Both the position numbers and the translations under genes were made by a program. This document shows, in pieces, positions 8,704 to 17,700 of a stretch of DNA of 64,000 nucleotides. The number at the start of each line of letters is the position of its first letter. The first letter of the stretch is position 1. Under the pieces are notes generated by a model. That model worked only from the letters and a program-made list of their open reading frames with translations, was not told the DNA's origin and searched no databases. Source of the stretch: Rhodoferax sp. (GTDB lineage Bacteria > Pseudomonadota > Gammaproteobacteria > Burkholderiales > Burkholderiaceae_C); the NCBI RefSeq assembly GCF_013297935.1, contig NZ_JAAFIX010000005.1, positions 62,001 through 126,000 on the forward strand. Direction: 5' to 3'.

Positions 8704-9806
8704 AACGTGTGTGCCTTTTCAACTACCCACCAATGGAAGATTTTCACGGCTATCGTCTTGAAAGTTTTGATCCATTGGCCTATTTCGCTAAAGGCTCAAA
8801 GTGGGGTCTAAACGACTTCCTGCATTGGGGGCACGTAGGCTACGATAAACGTAGGGCGATTACTGCCGGTGCTGCGGGTGTCGACCGTCTATACAGAGAG
8901 CGGGATCCCGCTTACATGCGTATGATCAGCGATTTCATTGATCGTTTTCGCGACTTTGACCTCATTGTGATGAGTACCTACAACTTCATCCATCCAGAAG
9001 TGCTGGCAAGGGAACTCAAGAAACCGATCAAGGTACTTGGCTTCATAGATGATCCTTATTCAACTTATATGCGTGGAGTTCCGTTTCTTTGGGCTTTTGA
9101 CGGGGCATTCTTTATATCTCCAAGCTACATCGATGACATTCCGTTCCAGGATGCAATTGCTCGCTGGAGTAACAAGCCTGCTACTTGGTGGCCACTTGTT
9201 CCCTTTCCCTTCCAGAGGCCGGAAAAAGTGGACGAACAATTTTTTCGCGATCGGGATGTTGATGTCGTGTATGTTGGCAATCCAAGTGCTACCAAAGTGG
9301 ACCGCCTGATTCAACTAAAGCACCATTTTCGCGAACGTATACATGTGCATGGCCGCTGGCCCTTTAAGGGATACATTGGTTTCATTCGTGGTGTATTGGG
9401 TAAGCCAATTTACCCCCACCGTGTGACGAGTTTAAGCCAAACTGAGCGTACCGAGATCTACTGGCGGACAAAGATTGGATTCAATATGCATGTGTCGGAC
9501 CGTGCGTATGAAACAGGAAACATGCGCATGTACGAGGCTCCCGCGCATGGGATGATGATGGTCTGCGATAAAGCTGGAGGCGACGCACACACAAAAATCT
9601 TTGAGTCAGGTCGAGAGGCTGTTTACTACGACACAACGTCGCAAGCCATCGAGATCATTGAGCACTATCTCCATAAAGAGGATGAGCGTGCACGTATTGC
9701 CCAAGCCGGCTTCGAGCGTTATTGGAGAGATTATCAATGGGAGCCAAACCTACTGAGATTCCTTGAATGGGCAAGTAGCATTCGTGCCAGTAACATTGAT
9801 TGCTAG
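8700..9806 (+). CDS. Glycosyltransferase, CgeB-like
   Basis: This 368-residue cytoplasmic protein has a divergent N-terminal half (MKRVCLFNYPPMEDFHGYRL) and a more recognisable C-terminal half with DVVYVGNPSATKVDRL, then RTKIGFNMHVSDRAYETGNM, RMYEAPAHGMMMVCDKAGG and IFESGREAVYYDT. That series (YIGFN.H, N.R.YE, A.G...V.D..GG, G.E...Y.) is typical of CgeB/GT1-like glycosyltransferases of the GT-B fold. Donor and acceptor are not predictable. Translational overlap with the flippase upstream and close spacing to the methyltransferase downstream indicate one operon. Confidence 0.72.
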   Translation: MKRVCLFNYPPMEDFHGYRLESFDPLAYFAKGSKWGLNDFLHWGHVGYDKRRAITAGAAGVDRLYRERDPAYMRMISDFIDRFRDFDLIVMSTYNFIHPEVLARELKKPIKVLGFIDDPYSTYMRGVPFLWAFDGAFFISPSYIDDIPFQDAIARWSNKPATWWPLVPFPFQRPEKVDEQFFRDRDVDVVYVGNPSATKVDRLIQLKHHFRERIHVHGRWPFKGYIGFIRGVLGKPIYPHRVTSLSQTERTEIYWRTKIGFNMHVSDRAYETGNMRMYEAPAHGMMMVCDKAGGDAHTKIFESGREAVYYDTTSQAIEIIEHYLHKEDERARIAQAGFERYWRDYQWEPNLLRFLEWASSIRASNIDC

Positions 9807-9814
9807 GAAATGAA

Positions 9815-10657
9815 ATGACCAAAATAGACGGGAATGAAATGGACAAGGCGGGGCAGGAATACTGGAATCAGGTGTGGGGAGATACGCCACCGCCTAGTGT
9901 CTGGGATGTTGACTCTCCTCGATTGAAAAATTACGTCGAAAGAGCCTTTTTCTCGTACTTAACACAAGCTTTGAAAGACAGAGGATTCGACAGACGTGAG
10001 ACTAAACTAGTCGAGGTGGGGTGCGCACGATCTCAAGTGCTGCCAGTTCTTGCCAAGAAAATGGAAATCTCGGTGGCGGGGGTCGATTACTCGCCGAATG
10101 GATGTGAGCAAACACGTTTGATGTTGAAGCGCGAGGGTGTTGGCGGCGATGTTTTTTGTTGTGACATCTTTTCTATTCCAGAACAACTATCTGGCAGTTT
10201 TGATGTTGTTATTTCATTCGGATTAATTGAGCACTTTTCAAACTCGGATGAGATTGTGAGGGCATTGGCAAAATTATTGAAGCCCGGTGGTTTGATATTC
10301 ACTAATATACCAAATATGCGAGGTGCGACAGGATTCTTCCAGAAGGTAATGAATCGAGCTATCTATGACGTACACATACCATTGACACCGAAAAATATGC
10401 GTGATGCTCACGAAAATGCTGGCTTGAACGTGCTCGAATGCGACTATTTTCTCTCTAGTAACTTTGGAGTCGTAAATATTGGCGCTTCTTTAACCGGGGC
10501 GCCTGGTTGGTGGATGAAGAAAATTGTTATGGCACTTATGGTGCGAGCATCTATGTGTATTTGGATACTGGAGCGAATGACGTCGCGACTTCCAGCAAAA
10601 AGTATGTTTTCTCCTTATATAAATTGCGTTGCAATAAAGAAGTTGGATGCGGTCTAA
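9815..10657 (+). CDS. Class I SAM-dependent methyltransferase
   Basis: I chose ATG 9815 because an AGGAAA lies before it; a TTG at 9800 overlapping the upstream stop is possible. The 280-residue protein carries LVEVGCARSQVLPVLAKK (motif I, here G-C-A-R instead of G-x-G), VAGVDYSPNGCEQTR, DVVISFGLIEHFSN and ALAKLLKPGGLIFTNIPN. A C-terminal extension of about 80 residues includes a hydrophobic stretch (WWMKKIVMALMVRASMCIWI), suggesting membrane association. It probably methylates a lipid-linked saccharide. GC content is low. Confidence 0.75.
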   Translation: MTKIDGNEMDKAGQEYWNQVWGDTPPPSVWDVDSPRLKNYVERAFFSYLTQALKDRGFDRRETKLVEVGCARSQVLPVLAKKMEISVAGVDYSPNGCEQTRLMLKREGVGGDVFCCDIFSIPEQLSGSFDVVISFGLIEHFSNSDEIVRALAKLLKPGGLIFTNIPNMRGATGFFQKVMNRAIYDVHIPLTPKNMRDAHENAGLNVLECDYFLSSNFGVVNIGASLTGAPGWWMKKIVMALMVRASMCIWILERMTSRLPAKSMFSPYINCVAIKKLDAV

Positions 10658-10783
10658 TTTGGACGAGTTCACTAAGTCAATATGTTGCTAACCAAGATTT
10701 GTTCTTATGCTTGATGGAATTACCACATTTTTTAATCATGAAATTTTTATGTTGTCGTGTTTTCAAGATTGAACGCGATTGTG

Positions 10784-11932
10784 ATGACTGAATCTTGTGA
10801 GGCAATTGACAAACGCATAGTGTTACTGGCACGCCAACTTGCTTCAGGAGGTGCTGAGCGGCAGTTGGTAGCGTTGGCATGCGGACTGAAGGACCGTGGA
10901 TGCGATGTCCGCGTGGTACTTTTTTACGGTGGCGGGGTATTCGACGCTGAGTTAGTTGCCGCACAAGTGCCGGTTTATTTCGTCGAAAAGCGCGGGCGTT
11001 GGGATGTTGTCGGTTTTCTATTTCGACTTGTCGGTACGTTGAGGCAACTAGAGCCAAAGGTGATCTATTCATTCCTTGATCTGCCCAATGTCCTCGCGTC
11101 GTTGCTGAGCGGGTTCGTGGGGAAGCCTCTGTTGATCTGGAGTGTTCGTGCCGCAGGTATGGAGATGCTTCATTACGACTGGCTTATGCGTATCGTCCCT
11201 TGGGTTGAGGCTAGGTTGAGTGGACGACCAAGAATAATCATTGCAAATTCCTATGCTGGGGCGGCTTGGGCGATTAGTCGTCGGTTCCCAAGGGAGCGAC
11301 TGCGCGTGGTACATAACGGAATCGATACCGTGCGCTTTCGGCCAGATGCCATTGGTCGCGCACGCGTGCGGGCAGAGTGGGGGGTGAATGACAGTACAGT
11401 GCTTGTAGGGTTGGTGGCGCGGTTGGATCCAATGAAGGATCATCGGCTTTTTTTTCAATCTTGTGCTGCGCTTAAGGTGACGCAGGATGATGTGCGGTTT
11501 GTCTGTGTCGGTGGTGGTTCGACCGCCTACCAAGATGAGCTTCGAAAATTTGCCCAACAGTTGGGTATTGGTGAACGTGTGATCTGGGCTGGTGGCAGAC
11601 AAGACATGCCTGCAGTACATAGCGCGTTGGATATGGAGTGTTCGACATCCGCCTTCGGAGAGGGGTTCTCGAATGCTATCGGCGAGGCCATGGCTTGCGG
11701 AGTGCCTTGTGTGGTTACAGACGTTGGCGATTCAGCACGCATAGTGATGGATGTCGGCGAGGTGCTGGCGCCGCGCGATTCTGCGGCCCTTACGCGGGCG
11801 TTGGAACGATTGCTAATTCGCATCAAGAATGAGCCTAGGTTGGGTGAGCGCGCGCGGGAACGTATTCAGTGTGAGTTTTCTTTGGAGCAAATGGTCCTTC
11901 GCACTGAGCAGATTTTGCTGGCGAGGTCTTGA
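10784..11932 (+). CDS. Glycosyltransferase family 4 (GT-B)
   Basis: This 382-residue enzyme starts near RIVLLARQLASGGAERQLVA, where the SGGAERQ motif is the GT4 N-terminal signature. VVHNGIDTVRFRPD, LVGLVARLDPMKDH, VCVGGGS and FGEGFSNAIGEAMACGVPCV with VVTDVGD form the nucleotide-sugar-binding C-terminal domain, including the EX7E glutamates. A GTG at 10757 would lengthen it by nine residues; neither start has a strong ribosome binding site. GC content rises again from here. The stop overlaps the next start (TGATG). Confidence 0.85.
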   Translation: MTESCEAIDKRIVLLARQLASGGAERQLVALACGLKDRGCDVRVVLFYGGGVFDAELVAAQVPVYFVEKRGRWDVVGFLFRLVGTLRQLEPKVIYSFLDLPNVLASLLSGFVGKPLLIWSVRAAGMEMLHYDWLMRIVPWVEARLSGRPRIIIANSYAGAAWAISRRFPRERLRVVHNGIDTVRFRPDAIGRARVRAEWGVNDSTVLVGLVARLDPMKDHRLFFQSCAALKVTQDDVRFVCVGGGSTAYQDELRKFAQQLGIGERVIWAGGRQDMPAVHSALDMECSTSAFGEGFSNAIGEAMACGVPCVVTDVGDSARIVMDVGEVLAPRDSAALTRALERLLIRIKNEPRLGERARERIQCEFSLEQMVLRTEQILLARS

Positions 11933-13074
11933 TGCACGTCGTGCACGTCATCGTCGGCATGGATGTGGGAGGCGCGGAGCTAATGCTCAAGAGACTTGTC
12001 GATGCCTCTCGTATCCATGTTGAGCAGAGGCATGCAATCATTTCGCTCACTACGCTGGGATCGGTCGGCAAGGCTCTGGCTGCGCAGGGCGTGCAGGTGG
12101 AGGCTTTGGGAATGCGTTCGGCACTAGATTTGCCCGGCATTCTTTGGAACTTGTGCACTCGGATCCGCGCTTTTAGACCGGATGCGGTTCAGACATGGAT
12201 GTACCACGCCGACTTGCTGGGAGGAATTGCGGCGCGTTTTGCAGGGGTTCGACATGTGATCTGGGGGATCCGCGCCACAGAGCTTCCTTACGACGGACCG
12301 ATGAGTACACGCGTGGTGCGTTGGATGTGCGCGCGTCTCTCGCGCCGGATACCCAAAGTCATTGTGTGTGCCGCTGGAGCTTCTATGGATGCTCATAGGA
12401 ATCTTGGATACGATGCCTCCAAGATGATGGTCATACCGAATGGCTATGACTTTTCCCTTTTGCAGGCATCGGACGCCGATCGTCAGCAGATCCGGGCTTT
12501 AGGCGCAATTGCCGAAGACGAGATCATTGTTGGGACCGTCGGGCGTTTCCATTCCGATAAGGATCAACGCAACTTTGTGCGTGCGGCTGGCCTACTTGGG
12601 GCAGAGTTTCCAGCCCTACGCTTCGTAATGGTAGGGCGTGGGCTTGATGGCGGAAATGCACAACTGGCCGGATGGATTGCCGAGACTGGATGGCAAGATA
12701 GATTTGTGTTGCTTGGCGAGCGCAGCGATGTTCCGGCATGTTTGGCGGCCATGGATGTTTTTTGTCTCCCATCTCGCTCCGAGGGGTTCCCCAACGTATT
12801 AATAGAGGCGATGGCCATGGGCCTACCCTGTGTGGCCACCGATGTAGGTGACGTTGCAGACATTTTGGGCGCTGGGGGGGAGTTGGTAGTCAAGGAAAAT
12901 TCGGTGGAGCTGGCGGCGGCTATTCGAAGGTTGCTTGGTCGCGGAGAGGCGGGCTGGCGCCAACTGGGGGCGGACAATTGTCTGCGTGTTAGGTCGGAAT
13001 ATGGGATCGAGCGCGCCCACGCGCGATTCAGTGAAGTCTACAGGCGTCTAGTGGGCCAAACGGGAGTGAGCTGA
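11932..13074 (+). CDS. Glycosyltransferase family 4 (GT-B)
   Basis: This 380-residue glycosyltransferase starts HVVHVIVGMDVGGAELMLKR (GGAE signature) and has MVIPNGYDFSLLQ, IVGTVGRFHSDKDQRNFV, LPSRSEGFPNVLIEAMAMG and LPCVATDVGDVADIL. The last stretch holds the EX7E motif. It resembles its upstream neighbour in architecture but is clearly diverged, so the two probably add different residues. The start ATG overlaps the preceding stop and its own stop overlaps the asnB-like start, so the genes are translationally coupled. Confidence 0.87.
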   Translation: MHVVHVIVGMDVGGAELMLKRLVDASRIHVEQRHAIISLTTLGSVGKALAAQGVQVEALGMRSALDLPGILWNLCTRIRAFRPDAVQTWMYHADLLGGIAARFAGVRHVIWGIRATELPYDGPMSTRVVRWMCARLSRRIPKVIVCAAGASMDAHRNLGYDASKMMVIPNGYDFSLLQASDADRQQIRALGAIAEDEIIVGTVGRFHSDKDQRNFVRAAGLLGAEFPALRFVMVGRGLDGGNAQLAGWIAETGWQDRFVLLGERSDVPACLAAMDVFCLPSRSEGFPNVLIEAMAMGLPCVATDVGDVADILGAGGELVVKENSVELAAAIRRLLGRGEAGWRQLGADNCLRVRSEYGIERAHARFSEVYRRLVGQTGVS

Positions 13075-15014
13075 TGTGCGGGTTTACTGGTTTTCTCGGA
13101 AATGAGGACGCTGACTACAGTGGTGAAGCAGCATTGCATGCTATGGCAGATGCGATTCAGCATCGTGGTCCGGATTCGTCGGGATATTGGAGCGATCTAA
13201 GTGCCGGCATCGGTCTGGGGCATCGACGCCTTGCTATCGTGGACTTGAGCCCCGCTGGCGCGCAGCCCATGGTCTCGGTGTCGGGTCGTTTTGTCGTCGC
13301 ATTCAATGGTGAGATATACAACCATCTAAGGTTGCGTGAACGGCTAGAACGTGAAGGCTCGCTCGCTGCTCCATGGCGTGGGCATTCGGATACTGAAACA
13401 CTGCTGGCAGCAATAGAGGCTTGGGGGTTGGAGGATGCATTGCGGCGTGCGATCGGCATGTTTGCCCTTGCTCTGTGGGACCGAGCTGAACGGGTGCTGT
13501 CGCTGGCCCGCGACCGCCTTGGGGAAAAGCCGCTTTATTACGGTTGGCAAGGGCAGGGTAGGCACGCAACTTTTCTGTTTGGCTCAGAGCTCCCCGCCCT
13601 ACGTCAGCACCCCGCGTTTGCGGCGCAGATCAGTCGTGATGCCTTAGCTTTGTTCATGCGGCACAACTACATCGGTGGTACCACGTCCATTTATGCGGGC
13701 ATCAGCAAGCTGGCCCCAGGTTGTTTGCTGACTGTCTCTAGAGAAGCCCCTGTGCCGGCAGTGCGAGCATGGTGGTCGGTTGCGAATGTGGTTCGACAGG
13801 GATCAGAAAAGTCTTTCCAAGGCTCTCCCGAGGATGCGGTGGATGCGCTGGAAGCTCTGCTCAGTGATGCCATTGGCCAGCAAATGATGGGCGATGTGCC
13901 CCTGGGTGCGTTTTTGTCGGGGGGGGTCGATTCCTCCACGGTGGTCTCATTGATGCAGAGGCAGTCCAGCAGGCCAGTACGGACGTTCAGCATCGGCTTT
14001 CATGAGAAAGGCTATGACGAGGCAGTGTATGCCAAGGCGGTAGCCCAGCATTTAGGAACCGAGCACACCGAGTTATATGTGAGTGCCGAACAGGCTATGG
14101 CCGTGATTCCAAAACTACCCTACATCTACTCGGAGCCGTTCTCCGACTCCTCGCAGATTCCCACCTATCTTGTAAGCGAGCTCGCGCGCCGGCATGTGAC
14201 TGTTTCATTGTCTGGAGATGCTGGCGATGAGCTGTTCTGTGGCTACACTCGTTACCAAATGACCTCGCGCTTGTGGGGCATTCTCGTAAGAATTCCGCGT
14301 CCGCTGCGCCGCGCCGCCGCTTGTTTGATAACTGCAGTACCTTATAGGGCATGGGACCGTTTGGGTGACATCCTAAGGCTGTCCCGTGCGGGAGACAAAT
14401 TACATAAGGGGGCTGCCCTAATGGCATGTGCCAATGTGTCAGAGCTCTACCGTGGTTTGGTCTCGCACTGGGCAGATCCTGCTGCCGTAGTTTTGGGCGG
14501 GCATGACCCCTTTACTGTGCTCACAGAGTCTGAAGGCTTGTTGCAGGGACTGGGCGGAGTAGAACGCATGATGGCGTTGGACATGTTGAGCTATCTTCCA
14601 GACGACATCCTAGCCAAGGTCGACCGTGCTGCGATGGGCGTTAGTCTGGAAACACGGGTTCCATTTCTCGATCATCGTGTAGTGGAGTTTGCCTGGTCTT
14701 TGCCGCTGGACTACAAATTGCGTAACGGGGTGACAAAGTGGCCGTTACGTCAGATTTTGTATCGTCACGTGCCGCCCGCGTTAATCGAGCGGCCCAAGAT
14801 GGGATTCGGTGTGCCTATAGGAGAGTGGTTGCGCGGCTCATTGAGGGATTGGGCCGAAAGTTTGCTTGATGCCTCGCGTTTGCGCCAAGAGGGCTTTTTC
14901 GCACCCGGTCCCGTGCGCGAGAAGTGGGAGGAGCACCTTGCTGGCAAGAAAAATTGGCAATACCACCTTTGGGACGTACTGATGTTTCAAGCGTGGTTGG
15001 AAGCACATGGTTGA
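13074..15014 (+). CDS. Asparagine-synthase-like glutamine amidotransferase (candidate uronic acid amidase of WbpS type)
   Basis: The 646-residue protein begins MCGFTGFLG, so Cys2 is the N-terminal nucleophile of the class II glutaminase domain (about residues 1-210, with RGPDSSGYW and FNGEIYNHL). The synthetase domain has the PP-loop FLSGGVDSST and VSLSGDAGDELFCGYTRYQ. AsnB makes asparagine, but homologues in O-antigen clusters such as WbpS transfer ammonia to the carboxyl of a hexuronic acid. Its place between glycosyltransferase genes, overlapping both neighbours, and the presence of a uronic-acid dehydrogenase in the locus favour the uronamide role. Both domains look complete. Confidence 0.85.
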   Translation: MCGFTGFLGNEDADYSGEAALHAMADAIQHRGPDSSGYWSDLSAGIGLGHRRLAIVDLSPAGAQPMVSVSGRFVVAFNGEIYNHLRLRERLEREGSLAAPWRGHSDTETLLAAIEAWGLEDALRRAIGMFALALWDRAERVLSLARDRLGEKPLYYGWQGQGRHATFLFGSELPALRQHPAFAAQISRDALALFMRHNYIGGTTSIYAGISKLAPGCLLTVSREAPVPAVRAWWSVANVVRQGSEKSFQGSPEDAVDALEALLSDAIGQQMMGDVPLGAFLSGGVDSSTVVSLMQRQSSRPVRTFSIGFHEKGYDEAVYAKAVAQHLGTEHTELYVSAEQAMAVIPKLPYIYSEPFSDSSQIPTYLVSELARRHVTVSLSGDAGDELFCGYTRYQMTSRLWGILVRIPRPLRRAAACLITAVPYRAWDRLGDILRLSRAGDKLHKGAALMACANVSELYRGLVSHWADPAAVVLGGHDPFTVLTESEGLLQGLGGVERMMALDMLSYLPDDILAKVDRAAMGVSLETRVPFLDHRVVEFAWSLPLDYKLRNGVTKWPLRQILYRHVPPALIERPKMGFGVPIGEWLRGSLRDWAESLLDASRLRQEGFFAPGPVREKWEEHLAGKKNWQYHLWDVLMFQAWLEAHG

Positions 15015-16143
15015 AAGCAAGCGTTTGCTGATAGTAGTCAATGTGGACTGGTTCTTCCTGTCGCATCGTCTGCCTGTGGCCTTGGCTGCATTGGAAGCAG
15101 GTTATGAGGTGCATGTAGCTACTTTGCTCACACAAGGGCGTGCACGACTACAGGCCTACGGTTTTATCGTGCATGAGCTGCAGATCGAGCGCAGCAGCTC
15201 AGGGGCATGGAGCCTGCTGAAGCTTTTCGTGGCTTTTATGCGTCTGTTATGGCTAGTGCGGCCGGATGTGCTGCATCTGGTAACCATCAAGCCTGTGCTG
15301 ATAGGGGGCTTGGCGGCTCGTCTTTCCCCTGTGAAGGGAGTGGTGTATGCGATTTCAGGGCTCGGACATGTTTTTGTTGAAGAAGGGTGGTCCTACTGTA
15401 TTCGCCGATGGTGTATTGGAATTTGGTATCGATTTGCGCTTGGTGCCCGCAACAAGCGCATCATTTTTCAAAACTCCGATGACCGGAGTGTGATCGAAGC
15501 TTCGATTCGTTTGCGGGATGCCCAAATCAATTTGATCCCGGGCTCAGGGGTGGACTTGACGCATTACCGCTACAGCGCCCTACCTGAAGGGGAGGCTGTA
15601 GTTCTCATGGCTGCGCGCTTGCTCGGTACTAAAGGTGTCCGGGAGTTTGTTGCTGCCGCGCAAATTCTGCGTTCGCAAGGTTACGCGGCACGATTTTGGC
15701 TATTTGGCGATATTGATACCGGTAACCCTGCCAGTATCGAGGCGGGCGAAATAGAGTCATGGAAGCAGCAAGGTGTGGTCGAGGTACTCGGGCACAGCAC
15801 CGATATCGCTGCAATCATGGCAAAAGTGCAAGTAGTTGTGCTCCCCTCCTATCGGGAGGGTTTACCTAAGGTCTTGATAGAGGCAGCCGCCTGTGGCCGC
15901 GCCGTGGTGACGACCGATGTCCCCGGGTGTCGTGATGCGATCGAAGCAGGTGTGACAGGTTTGCTTGTGCCCCCTAAGGATGCGTACAGGCTTGTCGAGG
16001 CGATCCGGCAACTGCTGGAGAATCGTGCGAAGTGCGAAGCTATGGGGCAGGCAGGCCGCAAGCGCGCGGAGCAAATCTTTAACGTGACCAACGTTGTTAC
16101 AGCGCATCTTGCTTTGTACCGAGCGCTGGGAGCTGTGAGATGA
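15007..16143 (+). CDS. Glycosyltransferase family 4 (PglA/WbtH-like)
   Basis: This 378-residue GT-B enzyme carries VNVDWFFLSHRLPVALAA, then RPDVLHLVTIKPVLIGG, YAISGLGHVF, IPGSGVDLTHY, LMAARLLGTKGVREFV and PSYREGLPKVLIEAAACGRA followed by VVTTDVPGCRDAI. The FLSHRLP and G.LG..F patterns are typical of transferases that add the second sugar to an undecaprenyl-diphosphate-linked amino sugar (PglA-like). The neighbouring reductase and initiating transferase fit that role. The start overlaps the asnB-like gene by 8 bp and the stop overlaps the next gene by 4 bp. Confidence 0.82.
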   Translation: MVESKRLLIVVNVDWFFLSHRLPVALAALEAGYEVHVATLLTQGRARLQAYGFIVHELQIERSSSGAWSLLKLFVAFMRLLWLVRPDVLHLVTIKPVLIGGLAARLSPVKGVVYAISGLGHVFVEEGWSYCIRRWCIGIWYRFALGARNKRIIFQNSDDRSVIEASIRLRDAQINLIPGSGVDLTHYRYSALPEGEAVVLMAARLLGTKGVREFVAAAQILRSQGYAARFWLFGDIDTGNPASIEAGEIESWKQQGVVEVLGHSTDIAAIMAKVQVVVLPSYREGLPKVLIEAAACGRAVVTTDVPGCRDAIEAGVTGLLVPPKDAYRLVEAIRQLLENRAKCEAMGQAGRKRAEQIFNVTNVVTAHLALYRALGAVR

Positions 16144-17069
16144 CAGTGCTCGTGACCGGTGGCGGTGGTTTCGTGGGCAGGGGCGTCTTGAATGAGGCAG
16201 AGCGGCGCGGGATTGTGACGCGGCCAGTGTTCCGGCGCACGAATTTGAGTCAACCTGCTTGTATTGTGGTTCCAGACCTAGCCGCGAATACAGACTGGCG
16301 CATGGCTTTAACAGGTGTCCAGGCGGTGATCCATCTCGCTGCGCGTGTACACGTAATGGCGGAGGCTGCAAAGGATCCTATAACCGAGTTCCGTAGGGTC
16401 AATGTCGAGGGCACGCTCCAATTGGCTCACCAGGCCGCTACGTCGGGGGTGCGCCGATTTATCTTCATGAGTAGCGTCAAGGTCAACGGAGAGGTAACCC
16501 ATGCCGGCGCGCGCTTTGCAGCGGATGATGCAGCAGCTCCTTTAGACGCCTATGGTGTTTCGAAAATGGAGGCGGAGAATGGTCTGCGCGCATTAGCTGC
16601 CCAAACAGGCATGGAGGTCGTCATTATCAGGCCACCTCTGGTTTATGGGCCGGGGGTAAAGGCCAACTTTGCTGCCATCGTAAATTGGCTGAAGTGCGGA
16701 ATCCCCCTTCCGTTGGGCGCGATTCAGAATAAGCGCAGTCTAGTGAGCCTTGGAAATTTAGTGGATTTGACCCTTCTCTGTCTAGAGCATCCCTCCGCGG
16801 CGAATCAGACCCTGATGGTCTCGGATGGGGAAGATGTCTCCACTACTGAGCTGCTGCAGCGCCTAGGTGGAGTCATGGGCCGGCCCGCACGTTTGTTTAA
16901 AGTGCCGCAAGTATTGCTAGAGCTTGCTGCAGTCGTGATACATAAACCTTCTCTGGCGCAGCGCTTGTGTAGTTCCTTGCAGGTTGATATTTCAAGAACC
17001 GAAGAACTGTTGGGGTGGAGTCCGCCGATTTCTTTAGACGAGGGGTTGCGCGGTGTGCTTTCTGCATGA
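16140..17069 (+). CDS. NAD-dependent epimerase/reductase (WbpV/WbtF-like SDR)
   Basis: This 309-residue extended SDR has VLVTGGGGFVGRGVL at the N-terminus, VIHLAARVHVM, FIFMSSVKVNGE with DAYGVSKMEAE (Ser and YxxxK), RPPLVYGPGVKANF and a C-terminal domain ending LLGWSPPISLDEGL. This subgroup typically reduces the 4-keto sugar made by a WbpM-type dehydratase to UDP-FucNAc or UDP-QuiNAc, and it sits beside the initiating transferase that uses the product. With wbpM at 18056 the pathway from UDP-GlcNAc to a 6-deoxy-amino sugar is complete. Which epimer is made cannot be told. Confidence 0.8.
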   Translation: MTVLVTGGGGFVGRGVLNEAERRGIVTRPVFRRTNLSQPACIVVPDLAANTDWRMALTGVQAVIHLAARVHVMAEAAKDPITEFRRVNVEGTLQLAHQAATSGVRRFIFMSSVKVNGEVTHAGARFAADDAAAPLDAYGVSKMEAENGLRALAAQTGMEVVIIRPPLVYGPGVKANFAAIVNWLKCGIPLPLGAIQNKRSLVSLGNLVDLTLLCLEHPSAANQTLMVSDGEDVSTTELLQRLGGVMGRPARLFKVPQVLLELAAVVIHKPSLAQRLCSSLQVDISRTEELLGWSPPISLDEGLRGVLSA

Positions 17070-17114
17070 GAATTGGCTTATTTGTTTATGATCAAAAAAG
17101 CTTTTGGGTAGAGG

Positions 17115-17675
17115 ATGAAAAGATTTTTGGACTTGATCTTCGCTGCAGTTGCTGTTTTGTTGCTATTGCTTCCGATGGTGTCAATTGCCATATTGGTTGG
17201 ACTGACGTCGAGAGGGCCAGTTTTGTACTGGTCGGCCCGAGTGGGCAAAAACAACTGTGTTTTTCAGATGCCCAAATTCCGCAGTATGCGAATCGACACG
17301 CCTGCATTGGCGACGCATCTTCTGGAGAATCCAGAGTGCTACCTCACTCCCATTGGTGGCTTTTTGCGAAAAAGCAGTTTGGATGAGTTGCCTCAACTAT
17401 GGAGTATCGTTAAGGGTGACATGAGTTTTGTCGGGCCTCGTCCCGCGCTGTTCAATCAGCAGGATTTAATTGATATGCGAACTCGTGCCGGAGTGCAGGT
17501 GCTCCTTCCAGGCCTTACAGGGTGGGCTCAAATCAACGGGCGCGATGACGTGCCGATACCTCGCAAAGTAGCGCTGGATCTCGAATACTTACAGCACCGC
17601 TCAGTGCTCTTGGACTTGAAGATAATCACTCTTACAGTTCTCAAGGTGTTAAGAAGAGAAAATGTGACCCATTAA
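17115..17675 (+). CDS. Initiating sugar phosphate transferase, small PglC-type
   Basis: The 186-residue protein has one re-entrant hydrophobic helix (LIFAAVAVLLLLLPMVSIAI) and the polyprenyl-phosphate phosphoglycosyl transferase core: FQMPKFRSMRIDTP, then LRKSSLDELPQLWSIVKGDM, SFVGPRPALF and LPGLTGWAQINGRD. The catalytic Asp-Glu dyad is in LDELPQL. It would transfer the first sugar-phosphate, probably a 6-deoxy-N-acetyl sugar, to undecaprenyl phosphate. Its length matches the minimal monotopic PglC type rather than the larger WcaJ/WbaP type. Confidence 0.88.
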   Translation: MKRFLDLIFAAVAVLLLLLPMVSIAILVGLTSRGPVLYWSARVGKNNCVFQMPKFRSMRIDTPALATHLLENPECYLTPIGGFLRKSSLDELPQLWSIVKGDMSFVGPRPALFNQQDLIDMRTRAGVQVLLPGLTGWAQINGRDDVPIPRKVALDLEYLQHRSVLLDLKIITLTVLKVLRRENVTH

Positions 17676-17700
17676 CTTGAAAATTCATACAGGAGGTTCA

